Shown here: one piece after another, positions 1 through 12,387 of the stretch | Layout of the letters: the number at the start of each line of letters is the position of its first letter | How positions within the stretch are numbered: position 1 is the first letter of the stretch | Notes under the pieces: model-generated | Told to the model about the DNA's origin: nothing | Seen by the model: the letters and a program-made list of their open reading frames with translations, nothing else | Databases searched by the model: none | Made by a program: the position numbers and the translations under genes | Assembly: GCA_902806595.1 (NCBI GenBank) | Contig: CADCXC010000003.1 | Location: 868,001-932,000 of the forward strand | Reading direction: 5' to 3' | Length of the DNA stretch: 64,000 bases | From: Pyrenopolyporus hunteri | Taxonomy: Eukaryota > Ascomycota > Sordariomycetes > Xylariales > Hypoxylaceae

Positions 1-782
1 AATAATAAAACGTAAAAAAAAATTCGAATTAAATCGTATTTATTTAAACATTATTTAAAATAATATCGATTATTTTATTTACGATATAAAACGATTTATT
101 AAATATTTTAATATTAATTAAATAAAGTTATTTTCGAAATAAATATTAATATTAATATAATTTACGTTATATAATCGTTTAACGAAAAATATTTAATATA
201 ATATTTAAAATTTTTATTTAAAAATAAACGAATAATTATTAATATTTAAAAATATTTTATAAATTTTAAATTAAATTTTATCGTTATTTTTAAATTAAAA
301 TTTTATATAATTTACGAAAATTATATTAATAAAATTTTTATATTATATTTTATATTTTTTTAAAAATAAATAAAAAATAAATATAATTTTAAAGTCGTAT
401 TATAAAAAAATAAAATTAAATATTATTATTTTAAAATAATTACGTTATTAAAAAAAATTTAAAAAATTAAATATACGAAATAATCGTTATAAAATTTTAA
501 TTTTTCGTTAATTAAAAATATATAATATATTATAAAAAAAAAGATTATTTAAAAAACGTTATCGGTTTCGTATAATTAAAAAATTTATATATACGATTAA
601 ATCGAAATAAAAAAAATTAAAAGTTTTTTTTTATATAAATTAATAATAATTATATCGAAATATTTTCGATTATTAAAAAAAAATAAATAAAATTTTATTA
701 AATATTAATTAATTTATTTAAATTAAAAAATAAAATTATAATTAATTACGTTATTAACGAAATATTCGAATATAAAAATATA
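1..782. repeat. AT-saturated RIP-like block with C/G confined to CpG
   Basis: The block is almost pure A and T. The few C and G bases occur nearly always as CG dinucleotides; CA, CC and CT (and their complements) are nearly absent. Isolated exceptions exist near 60, 126, 543 and 620. No reading frame of useful length survives. Composition becomes ordinary within a few tens of bases after about 782. This is the expected look of an old repeat, probably a transposon, destroyed by RIP, but here non-CpG cytosines are exhausted and CpG is spared. The original element cannot be recognised. The block runs off the left edge. Confidence 0.8.
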
Positions 783-2231
783 AGGTATAAAATTAAGGTG
801 TACGAAGACTTCTTAGATACGATTTATACAATACAATACAATTATACGTATAATGTCTTATTATGTACATCATTGTATGCATTTACACATGCTATAGAGG
901 GTATCGGGTACTCCGTCATTGTATCTTCCCTCTAAAGCTCAAGTGAGCAGATACTTCTAATACATCCCTACGTAAGGTAGTTACACCGGATTCATGGATA
1001 TCTCCCTCTCGTAGCATATATATGCGCGTACGTACCGTTACAGGATCGCCGAGTCGCTCCACTGAAGTTGTCCCCCCAGGCCAAGTTCAGTTCAGCTTAG
1101 CGCTGAAAGAGCCCACTTCGCTTGTAGCATTACATCTCGTGGAATACATCACACGAATTAGGCCCAGACCGCCCACCTCATCTCAAGTTTGACATGACAG
1201 GTGCCGCACCGTTTAGGGTACACCCGACGGTGGTGCTTGCGGTTTTCATGCTGAACATGCTGAACGTGCTGGATGCTGGGTGCTGACATAAACGCGCATT
1301 TTGCTTAATCACCGGGGGAAATCTCTCTTCTCCCTCTTTTTTTTTCTTTTTATTCCCCATTTCAGCTCTTAAGGCTCCGCCTCTCTTGAACAACTGGAAC
1401 CTAGTTTAAACAATTTTTTCTTATTGTTCGTGTACCTACTACTAGATCCAATACCTATTATAATAGAACACACCTGGTACGGCCAATGGAGCTTTCTTCC
1501 GGGCTTCTATGTTAGTCATCCATCTTAATCGCCATCCCTCCACTCGCGTGCTCTCTTCACTACCGAATCCGGCCCTACTTTACTTAGTCCAAGATAGTAG
1601 TGGATCGAACCCTGATAGATATATTGCATCACTTCTGCTATCGAGTCCTCGGCCGATCTCCACCCTTTTCGAGCTCTAACCCTTTCTATCCATTATCCAT
1701 TCCATGCCCTGTCGTCCATTTTGTGCCTCCTAATACGTCTGGAATTCGGAGGGCAACCTTGGGAGTTTCTACGGTAATATCGATCCAACTACCGATCTTT
1801 CTTCGAACGACCTTCAAATACGTTAAAAATGGCGAGTGGCTGGGAGTGACCCTCGCTTTGATCAACAAGCAAACACAAGCTCTAAGTCACCTGGCAACAA
1901 TGTCCTATCGCACCTACTCGTCAACATTGTTTCTTTGATCTCGAGACTCCGCGAATGCAAGCTATATTACCCGCGGGGTTTTAATACAACAAACACACCA
2001 GCTTATTCCAACGGACACCCTGCGCGATCTCGCACTTACCCCAAGACCCGCTCCGTACTACGCCTCAAGACGGGACGTACGGTACGTCCGTACGGGATTC
2101 GCATATAGTTGGGTATTAGGCTGCAAGAGGGGGAACCTCCATCTTTTTTTTCACATCGTGCATCGCGAAGCAGCTCGACTACCTGCAAAGTGGATTTGTA
2201 GAGCAGGAAGGAAAAGGAAGTGAGGCTCAAT
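783..2231. other. Intergenic stretch, no supported gene
   Basis: Normal composition returns here. The open frames at 1600-1938 and 1836-2108 (+) have no protein-like character and no splice path I trust. Pyrimidine-rich stretches around 1500-1750 and 2140-2155 fit the promoter and 5' leader of the gene starting at 2232. That gene's frame remains open upstream of 2232 back to about 2122, so an extra 5' exon in this stretch cannot be excluded. Confidence 0.5.
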
Positions 2232-5200
2232 ATGGAGCAAGTTATGGACGTGAGTTGGATGACGCATGGGAAAGGTATTGTCTTGCTTTTTTGTTCTAGT
2301 TGAGGGCATTAGAAACTAACAACCCACATTGAGATGCAGACAACTGGAACAACCATGGTACCAACTGGAACTCGTCGTCGCCCAAAGCTCAAGAACCTCC
2401 TGCTTCAAATCGGTCGCCGAAACCTTCGACTCCGAATAAGGTAAACGGGAAAACAGATTCTGCGTCACCCTCTGTCCCTCATTCCGCACCTCTCGCCTCG
2501 ACAACGCCACCCGCTGCCCCTAAGTCTATACCTCAACGTCCTGGCAGGGCAAGAAGTCAGTCTGTCGAGGGGTCACCAAGTCAAAACGGGACCCCGCCTC
2601 AAAAGAAAGGGTCTTGGTTTTCCAACATCTCGTCTAAATTCTCCACGTCGCCCGCGAATGGGAATGCCGCGTCTCCGACTCCCACTCCGAAGTCCGAAGT
2701 CGACGATGTGGCTCCTTTGCCTAAGATAACCCCGAACAAGAACGCTGTTCTTCCGCACGCGTCGCGACCGACCGGCGATGCTCCCTATATCCCCGCGCCC
2801 CCGAGAACTAACCAGCCTGGCTTCTTGGGCGTCTTTCGCCGGTTATCCTCTTCGAACGGGTCTATTGCGCCAGGCTTGAGGGCGAGCCACGGTCTCGTAG
2901 AGAGGAAGGTCCTAAATGTTGACAAGAATCGAGAGAGATGTCGGGTGAACGAGCTGAGTCAGGCAAAGCTCCGCCGAGTTTCCTTCTGCGTAGATGTCGA
3001 GATTGCGCCAATGCCTAAATATGCCGACGAAGAAGCGGTGCCTAAGAAGCCCGCTAATAAAAACCAGAAACGGAAGATGACCGAGAAGAGTGAGGGCGAA
3101 GCATTAAAGAACCCAAAGGCCATAGAGGAGCAGAAAGAAAGTATCGGTGTGGTCAAGGCGACTGGAGAAGTCTTGCCGAAGGAGCCCAAAAAGGAGGGGA
3201 CCGAGGCGACGAATGGGCATCCGAAGACTAATGGTGTTGCGGAGGAGGACGGGCCCATAAAGGAGAAAGAGACTACCCGTAAGAAGGAAAAGAAGAAGAA
3301 GAGCGAGGCCGAGCGGAAAGCCAAGAAAGAGCAGAAGCGCAAAGAGGCGCTTGAGAAAGGGGCCATTCCTATGGAGCTATATCTTGACAGTGACAGTTCC
3401 ACAGAAGATTCGTCGATACGATCCGGAAGCCAAAAACCGCAGTTAGCGCCGACAACGAATCCCGGCAGGATATATCGACGATGTTGCCAACTCCGGGAGA
3501 CCGATATCCTCACCAAGGTCACTTTACAGCTTCCAAAAACGACCGAATCATGCCCGGGTGGCATCGTTGAGAAGCTGGATCTCACCGGATACTTCATGTC
3601 GCTACCTGACTTGGTCACTCTGGGGGATTTTCTTGCCGTTGTTCCAATCAGAGAGGTTATATTGGAAAACTGTGGTCTGACTGATGAAGGTGTCCGCGTT
3701 ATTCTCGCTGGTCTCCTGGCAGCCCGGAAAACGACAAATACTAGGCCGCGTAGATGTGCTTCTAAACCTGCCGAGACGTCCCAGCAGGGCGGTGTAGTCG
3801 AGAGACTCGTGCTCAAAAACAACGGCAAGATCACTGTCGAAGGCTGGAAACACATCTGCCTCTTCATCCACATGTGCCATTCCATCAAGTATCTTGACCT
3901 TTCGCACCTACCTTTCCCGACGCCAATAGAACCAGCCAAGACACCGATTAGCCACCATCTCCATCGCGACGTCGGTCAAAATGCTCTAGCTCCGGTTGAC
4001 CTATCTCTACTCCTCTCTAAGTCGATCGGAGAACGCTTGGCGGGCCCCGAGCTGGAGCTCCTCAATCTAGGTTCGATCGGGTTGACAGCAAATCAGCTTG
4101 GCGCCGTCATTGACGGTATTATCAAGTCTGGGGTGACAAGACTCGGGCTTGCAAATAACAAACTAGACGCGCAAGGCGTTCAGCACGTGGCGAGATTCCT
4201 GCGTAATGCGAAGTGCGAAGGGATTGACCTTGGCGGTAATGATCTTAGGGACCAACTCTCAGAGATTGCGGCGGCCTTCGACGAAAAGGACGAGCTTTGG
4301 GCCATGAGTCTGGCTAATTGCAATCTTAAACCGGCGTCTCTGTGCAAGTTATTCCCTAAGTTAGTGAAGCTTCGTAACTTCAAATTTCTCGACCTATCGC
4401 ATAACCCGGAGCTCTTCAAATCCGAGCCCAGCGCCATCGGATTACTTCGCAAGTGAGTCACCCCCTAATTGACATCTTAACGCGCATCCCCCTGCTAACA
4501 TCACCGTACTAGATATTTACCTCAGATGGATAGTTTGAGAAGACTACATCTCGCGGATGTCTCGTTATCGTCGGAGCAGGCAATTGCCCTTGCTGAGATC
4601 CTCCCTGAAGTTAAGAGCTTAGCGCATATTAACCTCCTCGAGAATTCGGATCTCGTTAGCTTGGCCGATGCTAAGACGGAAGAGGGACAGGAAGAAGCAT
4701 GCGCGCTATATGCTTCTCTCCTAGCGGCAGCCCGTGTGTCAAGGACGTTAATCAAGGTTGACATAGACAACCCTAGCCCCGAATCGGGTGAGGTTATTAA
4801 GGCGCTAGCAAACCGCGTTGTAGTCTACTGCATGAGGAATTTACAGGGAGAAGCGGATATCGGTAACTCTGCGGAGGATGATGACCAGATAAGAAAATTA
4901 CCAGAGGTCCTTCGGCACCTCGTTGGCCACGAAGACGATTCTCTCCTTATGGATATAGATGACGATATTGAGCCTGCACCCGATGAGGACTATGTCATCG
5001 GTGGCACAGGTGTCGTCAAGGCCCTGGCTTGCGTCTTGAAGAACCGAGGAGATGATAGTAGGCGGCATTCAGGCGAGTTTGCTAGAGACCTTGAATCCGG
5101 TACTTCGACGCCTAGAACCCGATTACCTCCAGGAAAGGTCAAGGATATGTCTAGATACTTGCTTATCAGCGCACGGAAGATCCGTGCTCGATTGCAACCG

Positions 5201-5959
5201 GCTTTAGCCATGGCCAAAGCATCATCTAGGGAGGATATCCACAATTACCGTAAGCTTCAGCACGTTTCCTCTTCTACGTTAGTTATGATTTCTAACCCCT
5301 GTATAGATCGGCTTATTTTCCTTGATCAAACGATCGAGGGTATCATAAAACGCTTCGAGGATGAGTTCCCAGAGACACGCCAAATTTCGTCCGAAGTCAC
5401 GCAGCCGGATCAGACGTCCGCTACTGCGCCCGAACCCAGTCGGACTTCTTTGTCGTCCGCCGACGTAGAAACGGCCTTACTGTCGGACACGGAAGAAGTA
5501 GAAACCGAGCTTCGTTCGCCAAAATCTCGATCTCGATCCAATTCGATCATCTCGCACAGTTCCAAAGCGCTCGTCCAAGAAGAAGGCCGGACTTTCCGCG
5601 TCGGTCACCTATTCCGCTCGGGACTCATAAAGCCGGAGCACTACGACTTGTTAACCAGCTCTAAGGAGATCGGAGATGACCCGAACCACCTGGAGTTTGT
5701 GGTCAGTATACTCGAGGAACTGATGGGAGGCGATGAGGAGGTTAAAAAAGAAATCCGTGAGAAGGGACCCATCCGCACGTTCCTGGGGCATAGGGAGGCG
5801 ATTGTAAAAAAGCTGCGCGAGGAAGATCCTCAGTACTGGGAGAAGTTCGTTGAGGCTCAGGAAAAGGCCAGGGCTAATATCCACATGGACGATAAGACCG
5901 AGGCTCAACAGCAACAGCAGGAGGCCGCAGTAGCGGATGAGGATGCTATTGCGGACTAG
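2232..5959 (+). CDS. Leucine-rich-repeat (RNI-like) protein of the fungal Mhp1-annotated family
   Basis: Proposed model: exons 2232-2274, 2340-4452 and 4513-5959, giving about 1,200 residues. The intron at 4453-4512 (GTGAGT...TAG) is clear and restores a continuous LRR frame. Intron 1 has a CTAAC branch motif. Its donor could instead be the GTGAGT at 2250, which would need an unseen upstream start exon. In order: a Ser/Pro-rich N-terminus containing WFSNISSKF, a conserved DKNRERC segment near residue 208, a strongly charged Lys/Glu region (about 235-355), ribonuclease-inhibitor-like LRRs (about 410-830) with repeated LDLS and LNL strands, and a conserved C-terminal segment ending in a Gln/acidic tail. 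Fungal orthologues carry the name cell wall biogenesis protein Mhp1; their biochemical role is not established, and similarity to yeast microtubule-binding Mhp1 is weak. The family call is recognition, not a search. Confidence 0.82.
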
Positions 5960-7249
5960 GAGTTGGAATGGTTGAATGAGGTCTGAAGAGGCCGGGGCCG
6001 GGGGGAGGAGCACCTCTGTATCGATATGTATAACTACAGCAGCGCATGTCATTTAAGCGTTCGATAGGCTACAGACGAGGATTTTGCATCGTCCATTCGG
6101 AATACCGCGCACGGAAGTTCATAGGCGTCCGATTTGGCTAGATGGGGAGAGGGCCAAGGGTTTTAAAAGGGGACGGTGGAGCAGTTCGGAAAAGGGCCCT
6201 CGGCTGAGAGACCCCCGAAGGCGGCTGTACTTTTCAACACACTGATATGATCGCTGGCGGATCGATGAGTCCGGCCAGACAAACAGTTAAAAAAAGAAAC
6301 ACCCAAACTAACAAACAACACTGCGACGGCGTCCACGGAGTCGGATATACCATGCCCGAATTGCGATGGCTACCTACCTATGCACCCTTAGCTTATTTAC
6401 TTCAATGTAATATGAACAATGATGAAGATTCTCTCCGTTGACTTTTGCTCGGGATTAAGTTCAAACCGAGGTATCTCGAGTAGTAATTGCGCGCACGAAG
6501 AAAACACAAGAACTTCGAATAGAAGGTGTGAAGTGCTTTGTAGTCATATTTTATTTCTCTCTTAGTAGGTAGCGTACCGCATCAAGGTACGCGTCCGTTA
6601 AACTGCTGCTTCGCGAGAATCAATCTTCGCTTTTTAAAACTCGAGGCGCTCCGGTCCTTTTGCCGGCCATGCGTACCGCGTAACCAGTAACGGTAACGAC
6701 AACACTTGAGAAATTCTGCCGCACGCTCGTTTACCTGCTCGCTTGCGCGCCCTTCTGCCTCTCCTTCTTCCCCTCCCCTCCCCCCTTTTGGGGGCCAAGA
6801 TCGGATATGCCGTATTGAATGTGCTGATATATACCGTCCATACGTAACTCGTCCGAGTCCGAGCTGAGCGTGACCAGGTAAAATACCTAATAACGAGGTC
6901 TGCTAACCCAGCCTCATTACGTCCCTTTCCATTGAGTAACACCCCCCGCAGCCCAAGACCGTCTAGCTAAGAACCCACCACCGAAAAGGAGAAAACCGAA
7001 AAAAAAAAGAAAAAGATTCACGCTGTCCCAAACGCAAAATGGGAAGGGGTATATGATTTGTTAGAATTCTCCGTTCATCCTCTTCGCTAATATCGCCAAT
7101 CCCAAATAATCAATCAATTAAAAACTCGCTAAATGTCAAACCTAAAATTCTCACTGTCTGTCTGCTTTTAAACCGGGGTGTGGGACGGAGCGGCGCCGTC
7201 ACGTTGTGCTAAGAGCGTACCTAACAAGGCAGTTCTGGTAGGTACTCCT
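5960..7249. other. Intergenic region between convergent genes
   Basis: This is shared 3' flanking sequence for the LRR gene and the DUF6536 gene. Open frames here (for example 6634-6942 minus) are low-complexity Arg/Gly-rich shadows. There is an A-rich run near 6997-7013. I see no gene. Confidence 0.6.
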
Positions 7250-9742
7250 TCAGGCATAATTCCGCCCGGCGTCCACACACCCGGTGCCATTAGCAGAGAA
7301 GCCGCACCGACCGGGTCGCATGCCAGTGCCTTCCTCGACGACGCCCCAAGCGATGGCGCGCAGCCAGATGTTTCCGTCGTCGACCTGCTGGAGCCGGCGT
7401 GGAGCCGCAGCGTCGTGGTTATGGCACTTGGCGCTGATGACGGCGCTGCAGGAACCACCTCGCAGGACCAGCGGGTTGCCTTTTGATTCCCCGCTGGCGA
7501 GCGATGCCGCCGCGGCGCGCCTAGCGCCTAGACCGAGAATGGCGAGCGCGAGGAGAAGTAGGAGGCCGAGGAGGGCGGTGAGCGCTTGCGTGCTGAACGA
7601 GATGGCTACGATTTCTCGGGTAGACGATGAGTGGGGCGACAGGAGCCTGATGACGCCTGGGAACATAGCCTGGCTTAGCGAGAAGCCCATTGCGGCGAAC
7701 CAGGCGACCAGTGCCCAGGAAGCCGGTCGGGGCAGGGTTAGGAAAAGGCTTGTCGTTTGCGCACCGGCGGGATTAGAGGAGACGCGGAGAGGTCGGGGGC
7801 CGAGTGCGAACTGCGAAAATTCGTGCGAGAGGAAGTATGTCGTGAGGTGGGAGTTGGTTACGAAGTAGAGGACGGCAAGGAGTAGTTGCGGTAATGCGGC
7901 GAAGAGCGCCATCTGCGCCGTCTGGAAAGGGGAGGGCATAAGGAAGGTTAGTTGAGGTGTCGCGACACCGAAGGGTGGCAGAGGATCTTCTAGAATCCTA
8001 GGAATGATAAGTCCAAGCGCGACCGCGGTCGGGGCCCCGATTACTAGCCAAGAACATACAGTCAGCGCCCAACGAGGGAGCGACAGAGTCTGCAGCCAGA
8101 AGTGGCTCGCCGGGACGAAAAATCGCGCCTCGTTAGAACCCCAGCGCCCTTCCCGGACGTCGGATTTCGTCAGTAAGCACATGTTGGCTGTCGTCGGATC
8201 TGGGTGGCGAAGGAACGAGCGGATCGCATCGCCTACTGTTACGAGAGGTTCAAAAGAAGATCTCGCTAGAATAATCGCCATGCTGATGACGGTTGCGAGG
8301 TTGAGTAATACTGCAACGCCGAGCATAGAACCGCTGAGGTTGACGCTACAGGTCTGTGGCGCGCTGGGGCGCGCAAGGCAGTTTTGAACTAATGAGCCAT
8401 CTGGGGCTACGATATCGTTGTTATTCGAAGTGAAAGTAGTGAGTGGAGTACCGGACTTGCTGGTATGAATGAGAGAAGACGTGGTGGATGCCGAATCCGT
8501 GATAAGTAAAACTGCGTCAAATGAAGGCTGGAATATGTTGGTAAATTCGTGTAGGCATTGCGTTGGAGTCAAGTCAGTCAGCCCAGTCTGGCTGCCGGCA
8601 TCTTGGAGTCTGATAATGTCGGCACGGGAGAGTCCGCCCTCGTTGATCTTCGCATCGTTGCTGAAAGGAGCGTGGTCGAGAAACGATCGTGTTACGAACA
8701 AAACGTCGTAGTTGACTACATTCTGAGTCGTGAAGATTACTGAATTATATCTATGGATTGTCAGCACGACGAGCATGTTTATCTAGTCTTACCACACATA
8801 CATTACTTGAGTTACGACGGCACTTAACAGGGCTATTATAGCGACGGACGCCCTAAACCCCGAGATGTGCGCGAAGTTGCGTAACGAGGGTATGCCGATG
8901 TCAAGCCAATTCTTGTTTTCGTGCGCTACGGTCACCTCTCGCCTCGTCGGACTCGATAGTACTTGAAAGACGTAGTTGGCTCCGGATAGGACAGCAACGC
9001 AGAAAACGTTGATGACGATATGGATGCCGACGTTGATGTGCTCGGCCTGTGTGCAGTCGCCCGAAAAGATAGACGATTCTCCAGCAAGAAGTTTAGATTT
9101 GGTGATGACCAGTATTAAGCAAATGATCCCGGCGACCAAGATTATAAACGAAATAAAGCTGTTGAATATGACTCCACCTCGCCATCCGGTAATATGTCTC
9201 CGTAGGCCAGTTCGCCGGCTCCAACTACTGCTTGTATTCAGATTACGTTCGGCCTCCGAGTCGGAAGAGTAATAATGTTCAAACTGGATAGGCTGCGATG
9301 CAAAGGTGTCCCGCTGGGGAGTAATTTCGACGCCGTGTTGGCCCCATTTCTTTTGCTCTTTCTTCCGCGCCAGGGTCTCGGGCGTTTCCCCCCTTAGAAA
9401 GTTGACGACGTAGTCTGGAACGATACTCCTGTCGATGCTGGCGGTATCGTCGTGGGGACGGAAGAAACTTCGCGGTTGCCAAGTCCGAAAGGTAAAGCGG
9501 CTTGACCTCGTAGTCGAAGGTACCTCCGAAGTATGGCGGCCATGGAAAGGCCAAGCAAACGAGTGGCTAGAACCCGACGGCCCCGACTTCGACGAAGTGT
9601 ACGGTTGGCCCTCTTGGATCATGTCGGACGGTAGATCGTCGAGCCGGATGTGATCCCGCCGCAAACTACCTGCCCCCCAAAGGCTTGGTCGTCGGGACGA
9701 CTCCATTACGGAGTTATGCGTGTCAGATCGTAGACGGCCCAT
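7250..9742 (-). CDS. DUF6536 multi-pass membrane protein
   Basis: Two exons, 9742-8802 and 8750-7250, encode 813 residues. The 51-nt intron (8751-8801, GTATGT...TAG with a GCTGAC branch) is chosen over a downstream GTAAGA donor because only it keeps the frame. After a Ser-rich cytosolic N-terminus, the DUF6536 core starts near residue 184 with a hydrophobic helix (about 191-213), then an extracytoplasmic segment with a conserved Cys. The hallmark LSSPTRREV (about 262-270) and NWLDIGIPSLRN (about 279-289) follow. Five or six more helices lie in the second exon. The C-terminus has the family's NPLVLRGGSCSAVI and GRCGFS motifs, so the protein is complete. Function is unknown; the family is fungal, often multi-copy and probably at the plasma membrane or an endomembrane. 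It is convergent with the LRR gene. Confidence 0.88.
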
Positions 9743-10686
9743 GGTTTATTGGGTTATATCACGACAACATCCATCCCGAACGAAGATCAGCTCCTATACC
9801 CACGAGGCGTACGTACGAGCAAGAAACCGAGGCGAGAGAAGGGAAACAAGAAACGAAAGGAAACCACCGCACAGCAGGAAACCGGGATGAAAAGAGATCA
9901 GCTAAGGTCGAGGATAGAGGAGAGCGCAGGGTCCCTCAGTTATTTTGTACGGAGGATGGACCTAACAGCAGAGCCTAAGCAGGGCCCCTCTTTCTTCCAT
10001 GATCGCCCCGGCCCTGTTCATTATTGGGCATGGATCACGGAGAAGGGTGGAATGGGTAAGCAAGTGATTTCACACGAGCCGCTCCGGGATAGACTCTGTT
10101 CAAGGGTGTATCAAGCCCGACCAGGGTCTGCATAGCACCTCAATTTCTTGCTCCAGAACCAATGAGAAAGCAGCGTTTCGAGCAGGCGAGCCCGGATTGG
10201 GCTTTCGCATTGATGGGCCCGCTGAATGAAACCAATGCTGCGTTAATTTGGGCACTCCACAGGTAGCTTGTCGTCGTCTAGACTTGTAGACGCAATATAC
10301 GTAAACATGAGGAAGGTAGACGTCGTCTTGTAGATACGGAGTTCAGACAGTTGCGTCTCCCAGCATTTGTTGTCTTGCTGATTCGACGGAGGTTTAGATC
10401 TAATGGAAGGAAAGACGCGCTTCGGCTTCGGAGGTGTTTGTTGGAATAGGGTATATTTACCATAATATACGTCCCCAAGCATGTACGCGGACCCATCAGC
10501 TCGTAAATGCGGTCTAGGATAGTACTCGACTAACAAGTTGAGAAAATATCATGCAGGAAATAGATATTCAAATAATAAGACTGTTCCCGACATCAAATAT
10601 GAAAGTAGGTTGCTTCTTGTTTTAACTCCAGCTCTGGAAGATCTTCAATTCGGTAGCTTGCTCGCTTCTAGAAGTACTTTTTCTTT

Positions 10687-10734
10687 CCATTGTCCATTGT
10701 CCATTGTCCATTGTCCATTGTCCATTGTCCATTG
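10687..10734. repeat. 7-bp tandem repeat (CCATTGT)
   Basis: About 6.9 perfect copies of CCATTGT lie in direct tandem with no visible substitutions. Such a clean array suggests recent slippage. It is not within a supported gene. Confidence 0.95.
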
Positions 10735-11613
10735 AATTCTTGGTCGAGCCCATATTAATTCGTGCTCGTGGGCGTGTCAACCCGGGAAAAGGCCTATAGT
10801 ACGAAGGGTGGGGTGATAGGATATGCGAAGATGCTGGTGAATGATTCATGTATCCAGCTAGCAGTATAAGAATAAAACGGGTATTTAAGGCTGTGCTGGT
10901 CGAAGCCCACCGGGATACCGGTATATACCCTCCAACACATCACTCGCTAAGCCAACGCAAGGACGAACGCCTCGTGCCGACGTGGGATCTTGTGTGACTG
11001 TGCGTGGGGAGGGGATTGGCAAGTTGAGGGCTAAGAAGAAAAGACCAAGAGAGGGAAGCTTGAAGATGTCGTGGGGGAATGAGGGACAAGAGAAAACGGG
11101 AGAGAAGGGGGGGTTCCAGAATAGCAGGGCTATGCCGGGCCGTTTCAGCTATCCTTAATGGAGGCGTGATAAGGCCTAGGAAACCCACCACCACCGCCTG
11201 ATCGTACCGCGTTTTTTCGACAAGGTGAGTCGAATCCTCTTATCGGAAACGAAGAAAAAAAAGGGGAAGAAATCGATAAAACCATTTAGGAATCCGATTC
11301 AAATCTCCCTTTCATCTCCCTCCGAAACTGGGGTATTCCGATACGTGATTCTTCAACATCAAGGAGAGGACGTAATTCTTACCATACCTACCTACATAGG
11401 TAAGCATCCTTCTCGAAGCAGCATGAGGCACGATTTCGCGTATGCATAGTCCATCTTGACCGCTCTTCGTTTACTCGTAGGAACGCATACATGTGGTGCA
11501 AGTACACCGTAAGAAAGACGAGAAAGAACTTCAGCCAATTCGCAACGGATGTGTCGAATTCTGATTCGCGATGGTAGAATGTGGAAAGTGTTGTTGGATT
11601 GTAAAAACATGTA

Positions 11614-11642
11614 CGGATTACAGATTACGGATTACGGATTAC
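11614..11642. repeat. 7-bp tandem repeat (CGGATTA)
   Basis: About four copies of CGGATTA, the second with CAGATTA in place of CGGATTA. It is a second, unrelated 7-bp unit in the same gene-poor interval. Confidence 0.85.
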
Positions 11643-12363
11643 GCTATGTACGATAGGGTTAGTGCTTTTAGCGAGTCAGGTACGTAAAAGGGCATAGTTC
11701 CGAGTTCTACCTTGGCCTCGTTTCAGATGCACCACAGAATTTCAACCCGTGCAACCTCAACCAGCTTATATTACATAGTAGATACCTAGGTACCTAGACG
11801 TACCCTATCCGAAAGCCTATTCAGCCGCAATTCAGCCGAGCGAGCTCCCGAGAAGGAGGAGGCACAGAGTCCGAGTCTGGCACAAGCTGACCCATCGTAT
11901 AACACCCCCACCGAACCCCACTTAATCACACCTAGAAAGACTTCACCGAGGTGTCAGATCTAAGTCTTCGATACTATCTGCGTCTTGACACCTTCCTAGA
12001 ATTGAGCAGGTATTAATATTCAAATTTCCCCGACTCACATAACCCGAAGTTCATGCACACATTATCTGGTATCTAAGCAGAATCAGTCTTGTCATCCAGT
12101 TACTACCTGGCTTACCTACCCCCCTAATTACATATGCGCTCTATCGTGAAATTTAAAACACCTCGAATGTCCATCCCCCTAAACATTATCCTAACAATTC
12201 CAGCTCCATGTTGTACATTCCTTGACACATAACTTGACCGAGCGGTATACTTCCCGAGCCGTATTGAGACATCAAGTACCGTCACCTACCTGATATGTTA
12301 TGTCATGAGACCAACCATGTATACATAACGAATGGACAATGGGACATCCACAACACAACACAC

Positions 12364-12387
12364 TAGGTAGGTAGGTAGGTAGGTAGG
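12364..12387. repeat. TAGG tetranucleotide microsatellite
   Basis: Six copies of TAGG in tandem. The same tetranucleotide is part of the dispersed ACCTAGGTA-type motif seen throughout the intergenic DNA of this window. Confidence 0.9.

Noticed and set aside
1..782. Mitochondrial insertion or mitochondrial DNA
   Set aside because: The frequent CpG within otherwise pure AT is unlike fungal mitochondrial DNA, and no mitochondrial gene fragment is visible.
1600..2108. Overlapping plus-strand open frames upstream of the LRR gene
   Set aside because: Composition is not protein-like, frames disagree and no splice path to the LRR gene is convincing; treated as promoter and leader.
2959..3939. 326-residue minus-strand open frame
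   Set aside because: Antisense shadow of the LRR gene; Ser/Phe-rich composition is the reverse complement of its charged region.
7178..7868. Plus-strand frames opposite the DUF6536 gene
   Set aside because: GC-rich shadow frames of a clear minus-strand gene.
11614..11642. Possible CRISPR-like or origin iterons
   Set aside because: A short 7-bp direct tandem array without spacers in a eukaryotic nuclear sequence; a plain minisatellite.
11590..11645. Telomere-like repeat
   Set aside because: The unit is CGGATTA, not TTAGGG/CCCTAA, and it is internal.
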